Shown here piece by piece: positions 53,058 to 62,394 of a stretch of 64,000 nt of DNA. Each line of letters starts with the position of its first letter. Position 1 is the first letter of the stretch. The translations under genes and the position numbers were made by a program. Below the pieces are notes generated by a model. That model saw only the letters and a list, made by a program, of their open reading frames with translations. It had not been told where the DNA came from and did not search any database. The stretch lies in assembly GCF_000159995.1 (NCBI RefSeq), contig NZ_GG700643.1:799195-863194 (forward strand), written 5' to 3'. Origin of the DNA: Alloprevotella tannerae ATCC 51259 (lineage in GTDB: Bacteria; Bacteroidota; Bacteroidia; Bacteroidales; Bacteroidaceae).

Positions 53058-54329
53058 TTATCTGATCTTCAATGTGATGATGGCTGCTGCGGCCAGCAAG
53101 ATGGTTGTAATCCAAAAGCGGACGGTAATTTTCGACTCGTGCCACGTGCCGCGCGGCCAATTTTTTAGCAAATAACGGCACTCCGGATCAAGTTGCTTGC
53201 CCAAGACCCTGAAGTTGTCGTGAATCGGTGTGCGCTTAAAGATTCTACGCTTCAAGCCTTTGCGCTTGAAGAATTTGAAATATTCTACTTGTAAGATCAC
53301 ACTCAGACTTTCTACAAAGAAGATGAAGCAGAGTAGCGGGAGAAGGAGTTCTTTGTGGGTAATGATGGCCAATACGCCAATCAGACCGCCAATGGTAAGT
53401 GAGCCGGTATCGCCCATAAATATTTGGGCGGGGTAGGCGTTGTACCACAAAAAACCGATGAGCGCTCCAATCATCGCAAAGATAAAGATGACTAGTTCCT
53501 CTGACCCTGGAATGTACATAATGTTTAGGTATCCGGCCCATTGGACGTGTCCGGATACGTAGGCAAAGATGGCCAGCGCTATGCAGATAATGGCCGAATT
53601 GCCGGCGGCCATACCATCCATTCCGTCGTTGAGGTTCGCGCCGTTGGAGACGGCAGTGATCACGAAGATGGTCATCAGTACGAAGAGAATCCAGCCTACT
53701 GCTTGCTTGTGTTCGCCTACAAATGAAACGATTTCGGCATAGTCGAGGTTGTGGTTCTTTACAAATGGGATGGTCGTCTGCGTAGCCTTGACGGGCTGAC
53801 TCTTATGCTTGACGACCGTCACGTGGTTGACGTTGACAGTTTCTACATTCTCGTGTATCACGGCATCCGGACTTAGATAAAGCGTCAAGCCTATGCCTAA
53901 GCCCAAGACTACTTGTCCTAGGATTTTGTAGCGTCCGGGCAAGCCGTCTTTCTTCTTCTTAAAGATCTTGATATAGTCGTCTAAGAAGCCGATGATGCCC
54001 AACCAAACCGTAGAAATGATCATCAATATAAGGTAGATATTGCGAAGACGACCGAGTAAAAGTACGGGTACGAGAATAGCTATAATAATGATGATGCCGC
54101 CCATTGAGGGCACATTCAACTTCTGCGTACCAAAGGGGTCGATGGTTGCATCGCGCTGTGTCTCACTAATGTTCTTGCGCTTCATGAGTTTGATGAAATA
54201 CTCGCCAAACCACGTGGATATGATCAGCGCAAGCATCAATGCAAGCAGGGCGCGGAAGGAGGTGTAGCTCCATAGGCCGGAACCGGGTACGCCAATGCTT
54301 TCTAATGCGCGGAAGAGATAGTATAACAT
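53058..54329 (-). CDS. mraY: Phospho-N-acetylmuramoyl-pentapeptide-transferase
   Basis: 423 residues with ten membrane segments. It makes lipid I from UDP-MurNAc-pentapeptide and undecaprenyl phosphate. Motifs: FLDDYIKIFKKKKDGLPGRY, NGANLNDGMDGMAAG and RRIFKRTPIHDNF. A periplasmic/loop insertion (about 175-210, VNHVTVVKHKSQPVKATQT) makes it longer than the ~360-residue E. coli enzyme, as is usual in Bacteroidetes. Confidence 0.97.
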   Translation of the reverse strand: MLYYLFRALESIGVPGSGLWSYTSFRALLALMLALIISTWFGEYFIKLMKRKNISETQRDATIDPFGTQKLNVPSMGGIIIIIAILVPVLLLGRLRNIYLILMIISTVWLGIIGFLDDYIKIFKKKKDGLPGRYKILGQVVLGLGIGLTLYLSPDAVIHENVETVNVNHVTVVKHKSQPVKATQTTIPFVKNHNLDYAEIVSFVGEHKQAVGWILFVLMTIFVITAVSNGANLNDGMDGMAAGNSAIICIALAIFAYVSGHVQWAGYLNIMYIPGSEELVIFIFAMIGALIGFLWYNAYPAQIFMGDTGSLTIGGLIGVLAIITHKELLLPLLCFIFFVESLSVILQVEYFKFFKRKGLKRRIFKRTPIHDNFRVLGKQLDPECRYLLKNWPRGTWHESKITVRFWITTILLAAAAIITLKIR

Positions 54330-54352
54330 ATCTGAAAGTCTTTGGTGGGCGC

Positions 54353-55816
54353 TTATGCTTCTAATCCGAAAGCCTTGCGCACCTCTTCGTGATCATCAAA
54401 ATGGTGTTTAACGCCTTTGATTTCTTGATAAGGCTCGTGTCCTTTACCCGCTATGAGGATTACATCGCCGGCTTGTGCCATTGCCGCTGCGGCGCGGATG
54501 GCTTCGCGGCGGTCTACGATGGCGATGGTTTTAGCACGTTGCGTTTCATCCAAGCCCGCGAGCATATCATCTACAATAGCTTGCGGCTCTTCAAAGCGCG
54601 GGTTGTCGCTCGTGATGATAACGCGATCGCTACGATTGGCCGCTTCTTGGGCCATCAAGGGGCGCTTACCTTTATCTCGATTGCCGCCGGCGCCGCAAAC
54701 CGTAATCACCTGCGCTTTGCCGTGTACGATTTCATCAATAGACGAGAGCACGTTGGCCAAGGCGTCCGGCGTGTGGGCATAGTCAATGATCGCACTCACG
54801 CCTTTTGGGGAGCGAATGGCTTCAAAGCGTCCGTTGACGGGGTGGAGCGAAGAGAGTACGCGCAAAGTTTCATCGGGAGATACCCCAAGCTCGATGGCTG
54901 CTCCATACACGGCGAGCAGATTAGAGACATTAAAGCGTCCGACAAACCGCACGCTAACTTCGCGACCATTTATTTCGAGCAGCATACCTTCGAGCGACTC
55001 TTCAAGGATCTTTCCTTTGTAGTCGGCCGCTGCTCTCGTGGAATACGTTTTGATGCGAGCCTTTGTATTCTGCACCATAATGGGTCCATTCTTATCGTCG
55101 GCGTTGGTGATAGCAAAAGCCTGTTTGCTCAAGCCGTCAAAGAAAGCCTTCTTAGCGTCGCGATAATTCTCAAAAGTTTTATGATAATCGAGGTGGTCGC
55201 GCGTCAGGTTGGTGAAGAGTGCCCCGGCGAAGTCTAAACCGCCGATTCGCTTTTGATGAATGGCGTGCGAACTACATTCCATAAAAGCATATTCGCAGCC
55301 TTCGTCGGCCATTTCCCCAAGGAGCTTATTTAAGGTTACGGGGTCCGGCGTCGTGTGTTCCGTCGGCACAGCGTGCGTTCCGATATAGTTGCATACCGTA
55401 GAGCAAAGGCCACACTTAAAGCCGAGTTCCGTAAACAGATGATACAATACAGTGGCAATTGTCGTTTTTCCGTTTGTGCCCGTCACACCAACAAGTTTCA
55501 AGCGTTGCGTAGGATCTCCATAAAATGTAGTAGCCACTTTCCCGATCGCATCTTCCGTGTCCGCCACACGCACAAAGGTGACGTCGGTCGGCGTTTCAGC
55601 CGGAATGGGTTCACTAACCAAGATCGCCGAAGCGCCTTTTTCAATCGCGCCGGCAATAAAAGCGTGCCCATCAGTCTGCGTGCCTTTGACAGCCACAAAG
55701 AGATTGCCCTTTTCAACTAAGCGCGAATCCATGTTCACGCCGTTAATATCAATAGTGAGGCTCCCTCGCGTTTCGAGGGGACTGATTTTCTGCAAGAGGT
55801 CCGACAATTTCATCAT
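54353..55816 (-). CDS. murE: UDP-MurNAc-tripeptide ligase (meso-diaminopimelate-adding)
   Basis: 487 residues. The ATP loop [16 protein letters not shown] and the C-terminal DNPRFEEP are present. DNPR is the signature of enzymes that add meso-diaminopimelate rather than lysine, which fixes the peptidoglycan type of the organism. Two adjacent ATG codons open the frame. It is 49 nt behind ftsI and 23 nt ahead of mraY. Confidence 0.97.
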   Translation of the reverse strand: MMKLSDLLQKISPLETRGSLTIDINGVNMDSRLVEKGNLFVAVKGTQTDGHAFIAGAIEKGASAILVSEPIPAETPTDVTFVRVADTEDAIGKVATTFYGDPTQRLKLVGVTGTNGKTTIATVLYHLFTELGFKCGLCSTVCNYIGTHAVPTEHTTPDPVTLNKLLGEMADEGCEYAFMECSSHAIHQKRIGGLDFAGALFTNLTRDHLDYHKTFENYRDAKKAFFDGLSKQAFAITNADDKNGPIMVQNTKARIKTYSTRAAADYKGKILEESLEGMLLEINGREVSVRFVGRFNVSNLLAVYGAAIELGVSPDETLRVLSSLHPVNGRFEAIRSPKGVSAIIDYAHTPDALANVLSSIDEIVHGKAQVITVCGAGGNRDKGKRPLMAQEAANRSDRVIITSDNPRFEEPQAIVDDMLAGLDETQRAKTIAIVDRREAIRAAAAMAQAGDVILIAGKGHEPYQEIKGVKHHFDDHEEVRKAFGLEA

Positions 55817-55865
55817 GTATATATATTGTATGCGTTGAATGATTTACTGACACTGAAGGCGGGCA

Positions 55866-58487
55866 TTATTTCTTTTTGCCCTTGTTCGGTGTAGTATTCG
55901 TTGTTGTTGATTCTTTTTTCTTTCCGCTCGTTCCGGATGCCGACGAAGCGGGTTTAGGTTTCGATTTTCCGGCGGCTTCCGCCGTGGTTTTCGCATTTGC
56001 CTTCGGCTTGTCTTTGGGCTTATCTTTGGTAGCCGTCTTGGGCTTGTCCTTTGCCTTGTTCTCCTCCGTTCGGCGCTGCGGCGTAGCTTCGCGTGTCCCA
56101 GTTCGTGCCGGTTCTTTTGGCTTATCCTTCGGCTTCTCCGTATTGGTCACTTTCGGTTTTTCTGGTTTGATGCCCTCTTTAGCTGGTTTAGCTTGCGGCT
56201 TTTCGGGCTTGGGTGTGGGCGCCGGCGTGTTAGTTGTTGCCGGTGTCGCGTTCTCCGGAGCAGCTTGTTGCGCAGGTTCAGTAGCTGCTTCTTCTTCGGT
56301 CGCCGCCATCTCCTGCACTTCTGCGCCTTCTCCCAAAATGAGGTTGACGTGTTCTCCGCGCTTGATCTTCGCACCCGGCGGAATACTTTGCGCCGTCACG
56401 CGTCCGATGCCTGCGCAGTTTACCAACAAGCCTGCTTGCTCGAGACGGAATACCGCATCACGCAAACCATAGCCGCGCACATCGGGCATTTCGTCTTTCG
56501 GCGTCAACTTATTTGCCAGCGAAACGCTGCCGGAGCGCGTAGCACACGTTCCCCAGATCACGCCGTCCGCATTGCCGCCCACGTTCGTTGAGTGCGGGAT
56601 GCCAAAGACGTCCAAAAGATAATTTGCAGCCAGAATGTTACCCGGGTTAACGATGGGTAGCGGAATATTTACCGAGTCTCGTGCAACCGTATAATCCGTT
56701 AAGCGATCCTGTGCCATCACCGTTTCCGCGATGCGTTTGAACACCGGCCCGCAATCCAGCGCGCCGCCCGCACTGCCGGCCTTTTCGATGCAGACAATGC
56801 AAGAATAGCGCGGCGCTTCTGAGGGGAAATAGCCGGCGAAGGAAACGAGATATTCAGCCGAGCGGCCGTGAGCCGTCCAAACCTGTGCCGTTCCGGTTTT
56901 GCCTGAGATGTGGAAAAGTTTGGAGTTGATCTTTCGTCCGACGCCGTCAGTCACCACGGCGCGCAGACAAGCCTGCACATCCTTGATAGCCTCCGGTTTC
57001 GCCATCTGTTCGCGAACAACGATAGGCGGCTTTTCCTCGATGACCTCTCCGTTGCGCAAGATTGCTTTGATGAAGCGTGGGCGCATCATCTTACCATCGT
57101 TGGCAATGCCGTTGTAAAAAGTCAGCGTACTAATAGGTGGTATCTGCGTTACGTAGCCAATACTCATCCACGGCAAGTCCGTCTTTGCCCAGCGGTCGCC
57201 TAAGTCGCGCGGACGGCGAATGCGAGGCTTGGCATAGCCCGGAATGGGGATGCGCAAATCTTCGCCGACGCCGGTCGCGTAGATCCCGTCAACGAATTTA
57301 TCAGGGTTGTTGCCGTAGAAACGATCGATAAACTTGCTGACGCCGACGTTCGACGAGTTAGCAATACACATTCGTGCCGTCAAGCGCCCGTAGCCACCAT
57401 TGCGCCAGTTGTGGTCTTTCATTTTTCGGCCGTGCATTTCTATAATGCCATAGCCGGTGTCTACTTGGTCGTTGAGGTGAAGAAAGCCATCGTTGAAGGC
57501 CACCAAGAACGACATCGGTTTGAATACCGATCCCGGTTCCATCAAGTTGCTTACCGCCTTGTTGGAGATTTCATGAAACGAGCCATCGCCCACGCGCGAC
57601 AGACTTGAGATCGCTTTGACGTCGCCCGTCTTGACATCCATCACAATAGCCACGCCAAAGTTTACCTGCCCACGCCCTTCTCCCTGAATTTCGCGCAAGC
57701 GGTCGCCCAGCGCCTTTTGTGTAATGTCCTGCATCGCAATGTTGAGCGTCGTTTGCACGTCGCAGCCGTCTTCTGCCGGAAGGTCTACGATGCTTAAGTA
57801 TTGATTGAGCACTTTTTGCCGGTGGTAGCGCCCGGGCTTGCCGCGCAAGATCGCGTCGTAAGTCTTTTCGATGCCGCTTCGCGCCTCATCTTTCCCGCGA
57901 TAGAGGTCGCCGACGGTGCGCGGCGCCAAAGCGCCGAAGGGATTAACGCGAGTTCTGAACGTTTCGACGTGGAAGCCGCCGCGATAGGGGGCTAAGCGCA
58001 GCAAGGGCAGCTGCTTCACGCGGCGATATTGTATATAACTGACGCGCTTGGGATAGACTGGCCAGTTTTTACTCTTTTTACGGCGCCCTTCGCGCAAGTG
58101 TTCGGCCAACTTAGCCGGATCTATGTCAGGAAAAATGCGGTGCATCCCCTGACAGATGCTATCCATCTTGACCGTCAGGAGCGAATCGCGGATCAGTTGT
58201 TCTTTATGTTTACGGACCGAGTCATCCATTTCGACCATAAAGTCCATATACATTTTATATTCAGGCAAAGATGCCGCCAAGACCTCCCCATCGTCGGCCA
58301 AAATATTGCCACGCATTGGCGTGAGCGACACATTTCGCCGCTGGAAGCGATCGTTTACCGCCATCCAATAGTCCTTTTTGACGGTCATAATGTAGAGCGA
58401 TTTACCCACAATGACCAGTCCGACAAGCGCCAGGAGTATTGCGATGACCGAAAAGCGCGAACTGAATTTGTCTAAATATACTTTCAT
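55866..58487 (-). CDS. ftsI: Division-specific penicillin-binding protein FtsI with PASTA domain and long basic tail
   Basis: 873 residues. Membrane anchor at 12-35; dimerisation domain; transpeptidase with Ser320-x-x-Lys (SVFK), SSN at 378-380 and a KTGTAQVW box near 525. A PASTA domain follows (MPDVRGYGLRDAVFRLEQAG, to about 719). The last ~154 residues are low-complexity, rich in Lys, Pro, Thr, Ala and Glu (KPEKPQAKPAKEGIKPEKPK and KDKPKDKPKANAKTTAEAAG). FtsI crosslinks septal peptidoglycan. The basic tail is outside the membrane and is much longer than in other FtsI proteins I know; it may bind the wall or DNA-like polyanions. It lies 47 nt behind the ftsL-like gene. Confidence 0.94.
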   Translation of the reverse strand: MKVYLDKFSSRFSVIAILLALVGLVIVGKSLYIMTVKKDYWMAVNDRFQRRNVSLTPMRGNILADDGEVLAASLPEYKMYMDFMVEMDDSVRKHKEQLIRDSLLTVKMDSICQGMHRIFPDIDPAKLAEHLREGRRKKSKNWPVYPKRVSYIQYRRVKQLPLLRLAPYRGGFHVETFRTRVNPFGALAPRTVGDLYRGKDEARSGIEKTYDAILRGKPGRYHRQKVLNQYLSIVDLPAEDGCDVQTTLNIAMQDITQKALGDRLREIQGEGRGQVNFGVAIVMDVKTGDVKAISSLSRVGDGSFHEISNKAVSNLMEPGSVFKPMSFLVAFNDGFLHLNDQVDTGYGIIEMHGRKMKDHNWRNGGYGRLTARMCIANSSNVGVSKFIDRFYGNNPDKFVDGIYATGVGEDLRIPIPGYAKPRIRRPRDLGDRWAKTDLPWMSIGYVTQIPPISTLTFYNGIANDGKMMRPRFIKAILRNGEVIEEKPPIVVREQMAKPEAIKDVQACLRAVVTDGVGRKINSKLFHISGKTGTAQVWTAHGRSAEYLVSFAGYFPSEAPRYSCIVCIEKAGSAGGALDCGPVFKRIAETVMAQDRLTDYTVARDSVNIPLPIVNPGNILAANYLLDVFGIPHSTNVGGNADGVIWGTCATRSGSVSLANKLTPKDEMPDVRGYGLRDAVFRLEQAGLLVNCAGIGRVTAQSIPPGAKIKRGEHVNLILGEGAEVQEMAATEEEAATEPAQQAAPENATPATTNTPAPTPKPEKPQAKPAKEGIKPEKPKVTNTEKPKDKPKEPARTGTREATPQRRTEENKAKDKPKTATKDKPKDKPKANAKTTAEAAGKSKPKPASSASGTSGKKKESTTTNTTPNKGKKK

Positions 58488-58534
58488 GTTTTAAAGCCTG
58501 TAACTTTTCCTAAAACTGTCCGGGCAACAAGCCA

Positions 58535-59059
58535 TTAAGGCTGTTTGCTACTCGAGGAAGTCTCAGCCTCTACAGGCAAGTTATAATTGGGCGTCGTCGA
58601 CGTATGGAGCGTCGTGTCAGCCAGATGCTCTTCTACGCTGCTGCGGCGTGTCATTTCTTTCAATTGTCCGGAGAGCGTCAGCGCCTTGTAGCGTCTGTCG
58701 AGCAGCGTGTCGGCCAAATGCGTCCCTTCGATCATTTGCTGCTGGCACGCATAGCGATTGCCAACGTAAAGGAGACACATGACGATGATCATCACAATAT
58801 ACCAAAAATGCCGGCGAAACCAAGCACCCGCCAAGATGTCGCCACCGAGAATGGCGCGCAGGGATAGCGAGCGTCGGAGGTTAAACTCCTCCTCTCCCGT
58901 CAGGTTCTTGAAGGCCCGCTTCGCTTTCGTTTCGTTGTCGTCTTCAGTCTGCTTTTGGGGCGTTTCAGTGCGGCGATGGCGCTGCTTTTCAGCCGCCGAC
59001 CGCTCCAAGGCTTCTATCACCTTTCGTCCGTCTGTTTTCTCGTCAGTTGTTTTTGTCAT
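58535..59059 (-). CDS. FtsL-like cell division protein
   Basis: 174 residues from MTKTTDEKTDGRKVIEALER; a longer frame would overlap rsmH. A highly charged cytoplasmic N-terminus of about 85 residues precedes one membrane segment (FWYIVMIIVMCLLYVGNRYA) and a short periplasmic coiled part. Position between rsmH and ftsI, and topology, are those of FtsL, although the sequence itself is poorly conserved, as usual for FtsL. It starts 5 nt behind rsmH. Confidence 0.8.
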   Translation of the reverse strand: MTKTTDEKTDGRKVIEALERSAAEKQRHRRTETPQKQTEDDNETKAKRAFKNLTGEEEFNLRRSLSLRAILGGDILAGAWFRRHFWYIVMIIVMCLLYVGNRYACQQQMIEGTHLADTLLDRRYKALTLSGQLKEMTRRSSVEEHLADTTLHTSTTPNYNLPVEAETSSSSKQP

Positions 59060-59064
59060 GGGTC

Positions 59065-60003
59065 TTACTTGCCGTCTATTCGTTCGGCGATGCACTCTCC
59101 GATGCGCAACTTCGCGCTTCGGCTGCGTGGGTTCGCATTCATTTCAGCCTCGTCGGGCCTTATTACACGTCCATTGACGGGTTTCATCGGAGCGAGTCGG
59201 TTGCCGTAGAAGTCTTGTTCGACTTTGCCCGTCGCATTACCGGCTTTGATGAAGTTTTTCACCAAGCGATCTTCAAGCGAATGGTAAGTCAGTATCGCCA
59301 GGCGTCCCCCCGGTTTCAGCAACGTCAGTGCTGCCGTCAGCATAGCTTCCAAGGCCTCCATTTCGTGGTTCACCTCGATGCGCAGGGCTTGAAACACCTT
59401 GGCCATATCCTTCTTCGCGCGGGCTGCGCCGAGATAGGGCGTAACGACGTCGACCAATTGCTCCACGCGCTCAATCGGCGCGGCGGCGCGGGCCTTGATG
59501 ATGGCCGCGGCCAAGCGGCGCCCATTGTTGAGTTCGCCGTAGAGATAAAACAGGTTTGCCAATTGCTCTTCGCTGTACGTATTGACGACGCCGGCCGCTG
59601 AGGTGTGCGCGCGTTTGTTCATCCGCATATCCAGCGCCCCTTCAAAGCGAAAGGAGAACCCCCTGTCGGCCGCATCGAAGTGGTGACTGGAAACGCCCAA
59701 GTCGGCCAAAATGCCATCGACCTGCGCATAGCCGTAATAGTGCAGCCAGTTTGGCAGATAGCGAAAATTGCTTTGCACAAAGGTCAGTCGATCTTCGCCG
59801 GCCGGAATATTGCGTTGCGCGTCGGCATCTTGGTCAAAAGCCAGCAAGCGCCCGTTAGGGCCCAATCGGCGCAAGATCTCCCGACTATGACCGCCCCCGC
59901 CGAAGGTGCAATCGACGTAGCAGCCATCCGGCCGAACGTTTAATCCGTCCACTGTGGTTTGCAGCAGTACGGGAATGTGGTAATCGGGAGCAGCGTCAGT
60001 CAT
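59065..60003 (-). CDS. rsmH: 16S rRNA (cytosine(1402)-N4)-methyltransferase
   Basis: 312 residues. Motifs: HIPVLLQTTVDGL, the SAM site DCTFGGGGHSREIL, and GILADLGVSSHHFD. The C-terminal part has ILTYHSLEDRLVKNF. It methylates N4 of C1402 in 16S rRNA, the same base whose ribose RsmI modifies. It heads the dcw cluster here; mraZ, which normally precedes it, is absent. A TATTTTTG box (60044-60037) lies about 35 nt upstream. Confidence 0.97.
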   Translation of the reverse strand: MTDAAPDYHIPVLLQTTVDGLNVRPDGCYVDCTFGGGGHSREILRRLGPNGRLLAFDQDADAQRNIPAGEDRLTFVQSNFRYLPNWLHYYGYAQVDGILADLGVSSHHFDAADRGFSFRFEGALDMRMNKRAHTSAAGVVNTYSEEQLANLFYLYGELNNGRRLAAAIIKARAAAPIERVEQLVDVVTPYLGAARAKKDMAKVFQALRIEVNHEMEALEAMLTAALTLLKPGGRLAILTYHSLEDRLVKNFIKAGNATGKVEQDFYGNRLAPMKPVNGRVIRPDEAEMNANPRSRSAKLRIGECIAERIDGK

Positions 60004-60036
60004 CTCTGAAGATTTTTCTATCGTCTAACCAAACAG

Positions 60037-60044
60037 CAAAAATA
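60037..60044 (-). promoter_or_regulatory. Promoter -7 box of the dcw cluster
   Basis: TATTTTTG on the minus strand, without a clear -33 TTTG at 19-21 nt. Confidence 0.4.
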
Positions 60045-60186
60045 GAGATTATTCTGCACATTTGCCTTTTTTAAGGCAGGAAATCTTATAAAGCGGTTTC
60101 GTTTTGCGTCGCCGTGTGCGGCAGTTGGTCCGGAAGCTCATCGCGAAGGTCTGTTTTTGCTCCTGTAAGGCTCATTTTTGAGGCGC

Positions 60187-60203
60187 TATATATAATAATG
60201 TGT
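60187..60203 (+). repeat. Third copy of the TATAATAATGTGT motif
   Basis: TATATATAATAATGTGT; the same core stands at 672 and 722. The gap between rsmH and the TauE gene otherwise holds only the periodic array and a promoter. Confidence 0.55.
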
Positions 60204-60376
60204 AGTCGGCGGTCAAAATTGGGTGTCGGCGGGCCTGTTGTTGAGGTTTTTTTATCGAATTTTGAGTGGCTTTATCGGTATCGACTATGCGGCCGAGGCT
60301 TTTTGCGCGTCCCTGTGCAAGACTTTATTCGCTGAAGCATAAAGGTAGCGTGGATCAAAGTAGGCCTACTACCTTT

Positions 60377-60466
60377 TTCATCACGACAATAAAGGTTTGC
60401 GCTCACGATAAAAAGACCTTGCGCTCGTGAGAAAAAACCTTTGCGCTCACGATGAAAAATATCGAA
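60377..60466. repeat. 22-nt periodic array, family c, four units
   Basis: Cores CACGAC, CACGAT, CGTGAG and CACGAT start at 60382, 60404, 60426 and 60448, exactly 22 nt each. Flanks AAAGGTTTGCGCT and CTTGCGCT match the array at 27559. The third unit is turned round relative to its neighbours. Confidence 0.8.
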
Positions 60467-60711
60467 GCCCCAACTTCGCCGGAACGAAATGAATAGCCTC
60501 GCCTTACGTAATCGACATTTGGTGCATCGTTGTTGCGAGCGAAGTTTGCGCTGCGGCCAGTCGGGTGGAAACGGGTGGGGTGGCAGCGTTCGGCCATCGC
60601 CTATCATCGAAGGCTGTGCAGTGTGCGTGATGGTGCAAAGCAGCGTAATGCCCTAAAATGGGAAATCGCAATTTTTTTAGGTGAGAATAGGTTGGCAAAA
60701 GTCAAATATAC
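60467..60711. other. Non-coding stretch
   Basis: No gene is supported. It ends at a TATATTTG box (60712-60719) that is the likely promoter of the TauE/SafE gene, with no clear -33 element. Confidence 0.45.
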
Positions 60712-60766
60712 TATATTTGCAACCCGGAATAAGCAAAAATGATCTGTACGCGGCTCGGCCGGAATT

Positions 60767-61603
60767 ATGACAGTCGTTGTTTTTACATTGTTGATATTGC
60801 TCGCTGCTTACTGCGCAGGCTTGTTGGGTTCGCTTACCGGACTCGGCGGTGGGGTTGTGGTCATTCCTTTTCTTACGCTTGGGTTTGGCATCGACTTCCA
60901 TTATGCCGTCGGAGCGGCACTGGTTAGCACGATAGCCACAAGTTCCGGCTCCGGAAGTGCGTATGTCAAGGAAGGTATTACCAACGTGCGCCTCGGTATG
61001 TTTCTCGAAGTGGCGACCACGGTAGGCGCCGTCACGGGCGCTTTTGTCGCCGTCTGGCTCAATAGTTCTGTTATTGCCGTTATCTTTGGCTTCGTGCTCA
61101 TCCTGACTGTCATTATGCAGCAGCGGCGCAAGCTGGACCACGAGGGCGTGGTCGGTTCGGATGCCGCGCGGCGCTTAAAGCTCTTCGGAGCTTGGCCGCA
61201 GCGCGACGGAACGCTGAAGCATTATGAATTGCGCAACGTTGGGGGCGGACTTGGCGTAATGTACGTTGCCGGCATCTTGTCGGGCGTGCTCGGCATTGGA
61301 TCGGGCGTCTTGAAAGTCATAGCGATGGACGGCATTATGAAGGTGCCGTTTAAGGTGAGTACGACGACGAGCAATTTTATGATGGGCGTTACGGCCTGCG
61401 CTTCGGCCGTAGTCTACGTGCAGCGCGGCATCATTCTCCCGTCTGTGGCCTTCCCGACGCTGATCGGCGTCTTACTCGGTGCATTGACGGGCGCGCGACT
61501 CCTGCAAAGTATGAACGTAAAACGCCTGCGGCAGATTTTCTTCTTCGCCATTCTACTTGTGGCGCTCAATATGCTATACAACGGATTCACCGGTAGGTTC
61601 TAA
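60767..61603 (+). CDS. TSUP (TauE/SafE) family membrane exporter
   Basis: 278 residues with eight membrane segments in two repeats; the GSLTGLGGGVVVIPFLTLGF and GILSGVLGIGSGVLKVIAMD blocks are the two family motifs. Members export sulfite, sulfoacetate or related organic anions. The DUF1634 gene behind it is the usual partner of this subfamily. The substrate cannot be read from sequence. Confidence 0.9.
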   Translation: MTVVVFTLLILLAAYCAGLLGSLTGLGGGVVVIPFLTLGFGIDFHYAVGAALVSTIATSSGSGSAYVKEGITNVRLGMFLEVATTVGAVTGAFVAVWLNSSVIAVIFGFVLILTVIMQQRRKLDHEGVVGSDAARRLKLFGAWPQRDGTLKHYELRNVGGGLGVMYVAGILSGVLGIGSGVLKVIAMDGIMKVPFKVSTTTSNFMMGVTACASAVVYVQRGIILPSVAFPTLIGVLLGALTGARLLQSMNVKRLRQIFFFAILLVALNMLYNGFTGRF

Positions 61604-61668
61604 GCGGTCGGTCCGTACACATTATATATGTATCACGTCTCTTGCAAGAGCAATAACCTTTCGGAACA

Positions 61669-62148
61669 ATGAGGGAACCGACATCAACTGAAAAAGCGCA
61701 CCCCGCAGCGCCCCAAGGCAAGTCCTGCACGAAGGATGCAGCGGGCGAGGCTTCCGGCGACGGCACTTCGCGCGATCTTTCGCTGCTCGTGGCGCGCACG
61801 CTTCGAATCGGCGTGGCGCTGGCCGGACTGATCGCCCTCGTGGGCGGGATTGGCTATCTGTGGCGTCACGGCTCGGAAACGCTGCCCGACCTCTCTCATT
61901 TTTCCTACAATGCCTTGCCGGAAAATGCAGAAGCCTATACGACGCTTGGCGGCATCTTCGGCAGCGTAGGGCAAATGAACCCCATCGGGTGGATACAGCT
62001 CGGCGTCTTGGTTTTGATCCTTACGCCTTTCTTGCGCGTCGTCATTTCTTTTTTCGACTTCCTCAAGCAGCGCGATTGGTTGTATGCCGGCATTACAGCC
62101 TTTGTTTTGGGCGTGATTATCCTCAACTCGTTAAACCCTCTTCATTGA
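61669..62148 (+). CDS. DUF1634 membrane protein
   Basis: 159 residues: a polar ~35-residue start, then three membrane segments (VALAGLIALVGGIGYLW, IQLGVLVLILTPFLRVVISF and YAGITAFVLGVIILNSL). The LTPFLRVVISFFDF block is typical of DUF1634 proteins, which accompany TauE/SafE exporters and probably assist them. It lies 65 nt behind the exporter gene, in the same transcript. Confidence 0.88.
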   Translation: MREPTSTEKAHPAAPQGKSCTKDAAGEASGDGTSRDLSLLVARTLRIGVALAGLIALVGGIGYLWRHGSETLPDLSHFSYNALPENAEAYTTLGGIFGSVGQMNPIGWIQLGVLVLILTPFLRVVISFFDFLKQRDWLYAGITAFVLGVIILNSLNPLH

Positions 62149-62394
62149 TTCTGACAAACAAATAAATTCTGATTATTATAGCAACAACGTTCCTCGGCTG
62201 AAGGGCAACAAAAGAAATCTGCCACGTCGTCTTGCTAAAAACGCTTTCAATCAAGTCCGCTCCGCCGTAGAAGTCGGTGCGAAAACAAGGTGCAAAAAAC
62301 CGCAAAAGTGGACATTTTAGCGTTTTTTTATCCTCCTTAAACCGCGGGAGCAATTGTGGAAGTAGAAAAAAAGTGAGAAAAATAGAATGAAAAG
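62149..62394. other. Non-coding stretch
   Basis: No gene or recognised signal between the DUF1634 gene and the SusC promoter. Confidence 0.4.

Noticed and set aside
54389-55237. A 282-codon open frame on the plus strand across murE
   Set aside because: It is antisense to a certain gene and has no family-like motifs; long antisense frames are common here because of codon usage.
58955-59601. Plus-strand frames across the rsmH/ftsL junction
   Set aside because: They are antisense to two well-supported genes and have no signals.
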